Shown here in pieces: positions 21,381 to 23,073 of a stretch of 23,073 nucleotides of DNA. The notes under the pieces are model-generated. The model had not been told where the DNA came from. It saw nothing but the letters and a program-made list of their open reading frames with translations, and did not search any database. Made by a program: the position numbers and the translations under genes. The DNA lies in contig BNTT01000039.1 in assembly GCA_025996815.1 (NCBI GenBank), positions 1 through 23,073 on the forward strand. The letters run 5' to 3'. The first letter of the stretch is position 1; every line of letters begins with the position of its first letter. This DNA is from Bacteroidia bacterium (GTDB taxonomy: Bacteria > Bacteroidota > Bacteroidia > Bacteroidales > Azobacteroidaceae).

Positions 21381-22853
21381 TTAATCTAAAACAACATTCT
21401 TGCGTGCCGGAGTGAGGTCGATGCTTGAAATCACAGGACGAAACGAGAATGGTGCTGTTTTTTCGGCTCTGAGATTATTCTTTTCGGCACGTACTCCGAT
21501 GTGAGTGAGAGCCGTTCGTAACATTACTTCTTCGGTATCGCCTAAAGGAAATAGTGGAAATAGTGGAAGTTCTTGATATTCATCCACTTCTACGTCAGGT
21601 AAAAAACCATTGCCATAGTCGGATGAGTTAGCTGCATTCATAATTTTAAAAACTATGGGCAGCATACCCCACGTATTGTTTTTTTGCTTTTGGGGGTCTC
21701 TCTCATAAAGTATGACTGAGCCTACATTTTTGCCGACGGTAGTCGTTCCAATGAGAACGACATCCATATAGGGTTTTAATCCGTTGATTATCAATTCGCT
21801 TGCTGATGCCGTTCTATTGGAGGAAGTGAGAACATAGATGCGATTAAGCCCTGTCAGTTTATTAATGGCGACACGTTCCAAAACAGTCCCTTTCATATCG
21901 TATTTTTCTATTTGGTCTTGAAAAAATGTTTTGTTATAATTTGCACCTCCTACCTCCCGCAAATAACTGTCAAGGAGAGAATTATATTCTTCCTTTGCAA
22001 ACAAGTCGGAAGATGGCCGATTAGCAATCATGCTGGCAAGTGCGACCGAAGTGGACATCGCACCACCACTGTTGTAGCGCAAATCAAGAATCAATTCGTT
22101 AATGCTTTGTTCTTGAAGTTTACCAAACACCTGATTCAATTCTTTTACATAAGCGAGGCTGTTGTCGCCGTTATCCTGGGCGAAAAAATTGTATATCAGA
22201 TACCCGATTTTTTTGTTGCTTATTTCGTAAACGGTATCCAAAAAAATCGGATTTTCTTCGTATTTAACGACTGAGAGGGGTACTTCTCTGATGGAATTTC
22301 CCTCAATAATTTCCAAGGTATGATTAGCATAAAGTGCATTCTGCAAATTCCGCAAAACTTCATCATTGTTCCTTGGCAGTCGAGCACCGTTGATAGTGAG
22401 GAAAAAATCGCCTCGTTTCAATCCGGCTTGCGATGCGGGAGAATTGGGCTTTACATAGGTAATCAGCCCTGCCATCGAGTTTTCGTCCCATCCTCCCCCA
22501 GTGAAATCATACCCCGCCTCCAATTGTACGCCGGAAAGCGACTCTAATAATTCAGTGAAATTTTCTTGAATCCCCGAAAAACGGTCGCTCGCTCTGTAAA
22601 GCAAGGACTCAAAATAGTTCTTCGGGTCAAGGTTTTTATTGGTTTTGACCGGCAGTTTGTCGTTCCACAAATACCACTCGTCCATGTTCTCCAATATCCA
22701 GTCGTTGACATTCTGATTTCGGCGAATTTCTTCACCTATGGGGTCATCTTCTTCACCTATGGGGTCATCGTCTTCGCCGCACGACGAAAAGAGCGTTAAC
22801 GAACCCAGCACAATAAGTGCAAAACTAAATTTTCTTGACATAAAATAGTGCAT
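21381..22853 (-). CDS. S41-family (C-terminal processing type) peptidase lipoprotein
   Basis: The lipoprotein signal (FALIVLGSLTLFSSC, Cys25) is followed by an acidic run with a duplicated seven-residue unit (EDDPIGE), similar to surface-export signals of Bacteroidota lipoproteins. A PDZ domain (about 115-190; LKRGDFFLTINGARL) binds substrate ends. The peptidase core has LILDLRYNSGGA, the nucleophile S350 in TASASELI, and K375 in TVGKNVGS. The Ser-Lys spacing of 25 equals that of Tsp (S430/K455 from memory), so the enzyme should be active. Start at residue 1 or at M5 (MSRKFSF), which gives a cleaner signal. It cleaves proteins at the cell envelope or surface; the substrate is unknown. It lies 165 bp before the exporter operon on the same strand and probably has its own transcription unit. 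Codon use is AT-richer than the glycosidase genes. Confidence 0.9.
   Translation of the reverse strand: MHYFMSRKFSFALIVLGSLTLFSSCGEDDDPIGEEDDPIGEEIRRNQNVNDWILENMDEWYLWNDKLPVKTNKNLDPKNYFESLLYRASDRFSGIQENFTELLESLSGVQLEAGYDFTGGGWDENSMAGLITYVKPNSPASQAGLKRGDFFLTINGARLPRNNDEVLRNLQNALYANHTLEIIEGNSIREVPLSVVKYEENPIFLDTVYEISNKKIGYLIYNFFAQDNGDNSLAYVKELNQVFGKLQEQSINELILDLRYNSGGAMSTSVALASMIANRPSSDLFAKEEYNSLLDSYLREVGGANYNKTFFQDQIEKYDMKGTVLERVAINKLTGLNRIYVLTSSNRTASASELIINGLKPYMDVVLIGTTTVGKNVGSVILYERDPQKQKNNTWGMLPIVFKIMNAANSSDYGNGFLPDVEVDEYQELPLFPLFPLGDTEEVMLRTALTHIGVRAEKNNLRAEKTAPFSFRPVISSIDLTPARKNVVLD
22728..22769. repeat. 21-bp tandem duplication in the S41 lipoprotein gene
   Basis: A 21-base unit spanning 22728-22748 is repeated exactly at 22749-22769 (core CACCTATGGGGTCATC). 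It adds one EDDPIGE unit to the acidic segment behind the lipid anchor and keeps the frame. Confidence 0.9.
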
Positions 22854-22911
22854 AATAATCTTTATTAAAATGATTTTTGGTATAGGCGTTTAGGTCGCCC
22901 CAATAATTTGC

Positions 22912-22919
22912 TACCTTTG
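22912..22919 (+). promoter_or_regulatory. -7 element of the transposase promoter
   Basis: TACCTTTG matches TAnnTTTG exactly and is identical to the element at 7189-7196. TTTAGG at 22889-22894 is a degenerate -33 element at a suitable distance. It lies only 4 bp before the ATG at 22924, so that mRNA would be nearly leaderless or translation may begin at a later codon. Confidence 0.55.
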
Positions 22920-22923
22920 TAGC

Positions 22924-23073
22924 ATGGAAGAAAGGATAAAATTTATGGGAGTGAACTCAATCAATTTTTACAGGCAGTTTCAAACAGATACAGATTGTTA
23001 TCAATACTTGTCTGCCATCAAGTGGGAAGATGGCTACCAGTGCAAAAAATGTGGTAACACGACATTTTGCAGG
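22924..23073 (+). CDS. IS1595-family transposase, 3' partial (first 50 residues)
   Basis: The visible N-terminus includes INFYRQFQTDTDCYQYLSAI and KWEDGYQCKKCGNTTFC. The W-x-D-G-x-x-C-x-x-C pattern is the start of the zinc ribbon that opens ISXO2/IS1595-type transposases; these later carry a DDE/N catalytic domain that would lie outside the window. The start may be the ATG at 22924 or the in-frame ATG at 22945 (MGVNSINFY). The gene is divergent from the S41 peptidase gene, 70 bp away. Whether the element is intact cannot be told. Confidence 0.8.
   Translation, partial: MEERIKFMGVNSINFYRQFQTDTDCYQYLSAIKWEDGYQCKKCGNTTFCR

Larger units (their letters stand above)
22881..23073. mobile_element. 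Left end of an IS1595-type insertion sequence, partial
   Basis: The transposase start lies at 22924 and the element runs out of the window. The left terminal inverted repeat should lie within about 22870-22923, but it cannot be fixed without the right end. The outer boundary given here is a guess based on the GGCGTTTAGGTCGCCCC segment at 22885-22901. Confidence 0.5.

Overview
The window looks like a chromosomal segment of a Bacteroidales-type bacterium (phylum Bacteroidota). The evidence is a type IX secretion C-terminal sorting domain on the first protein, Bacteroidota-style -7 promoter elements (TAnnTTTG) before several genes, lipoproteins with acidic residues after the lipid-bearing cysteine, a fused GH43-GH16 glycosidase and a multi-permease MacB/FtsX exporter operon. 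Genus Bacteroides itself usually lacks type IX secretion, so a relative (for example Dysgonomonas-, Porphyromonas- or Tannerella-like, or an uncultured gut lineage) fits better; this is inference.

Left region (1-6450, plus strand): a carbohydrate-degradation cluster. It holds the 3' part of a secreted type IX cargo protein with two Ig-like domains, a signal-peptide-bearing GH43-GH16 two-domain hydrolase, and a signal-peptide-bearing GH2 beta-galactosidase. The genes are 6 bp and 1 bp apart and end at a strong hairpin plus T-tract. The GH43 half carries residues typical of exo-beta-1,3-galactanases, so a beta-galactan such as type II arabinogalactan is the best substrate guess. No SusC/SusD pair is visible.

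Middle (6451-10694, plus strand): an AT-richer hicAB toxin-antitoxin module, whose antitoxin seems to have lost most of its helix-turn-helix by an internal deletion, then a tight operon of periplasmic adaptor, TolC-type outer-membrane protein and ApbE flavin transferase lipoprotein. This operon has no ATPase or permease of its own.

Right (10666-21215, minus strand): an exporter operon transcribed tolC, adaptor, permease 1, permease 2, ATPase, permease 3. Three diverged double-FtsX permeases accompany one ATPase. Upstream of it lie two operator-like inverted repeats. Next comes an S41 protease lipoprotein on the same strand, and at the right edge the start of an IS1595-type transposase.

The most distinctive signal is not a gene. 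Small palindromic or tandem repeats have entered coding sequence or gene ends at several points: a 28-bp palindrome inside the beta-galactosidase, a 9-mer array plus hairpin in the N-terminus of the first TolC, and heptamer hairpins at the 3' ends of the second TolC and of permease 1. In all cases the reading frame stays open. No gene-free stretch exceeds 300 bases; the longest is 6375-6584 (210 bp), which holds the terminator and the hicAB promoter region. No RNA genes or CRISPR arrays were seen.
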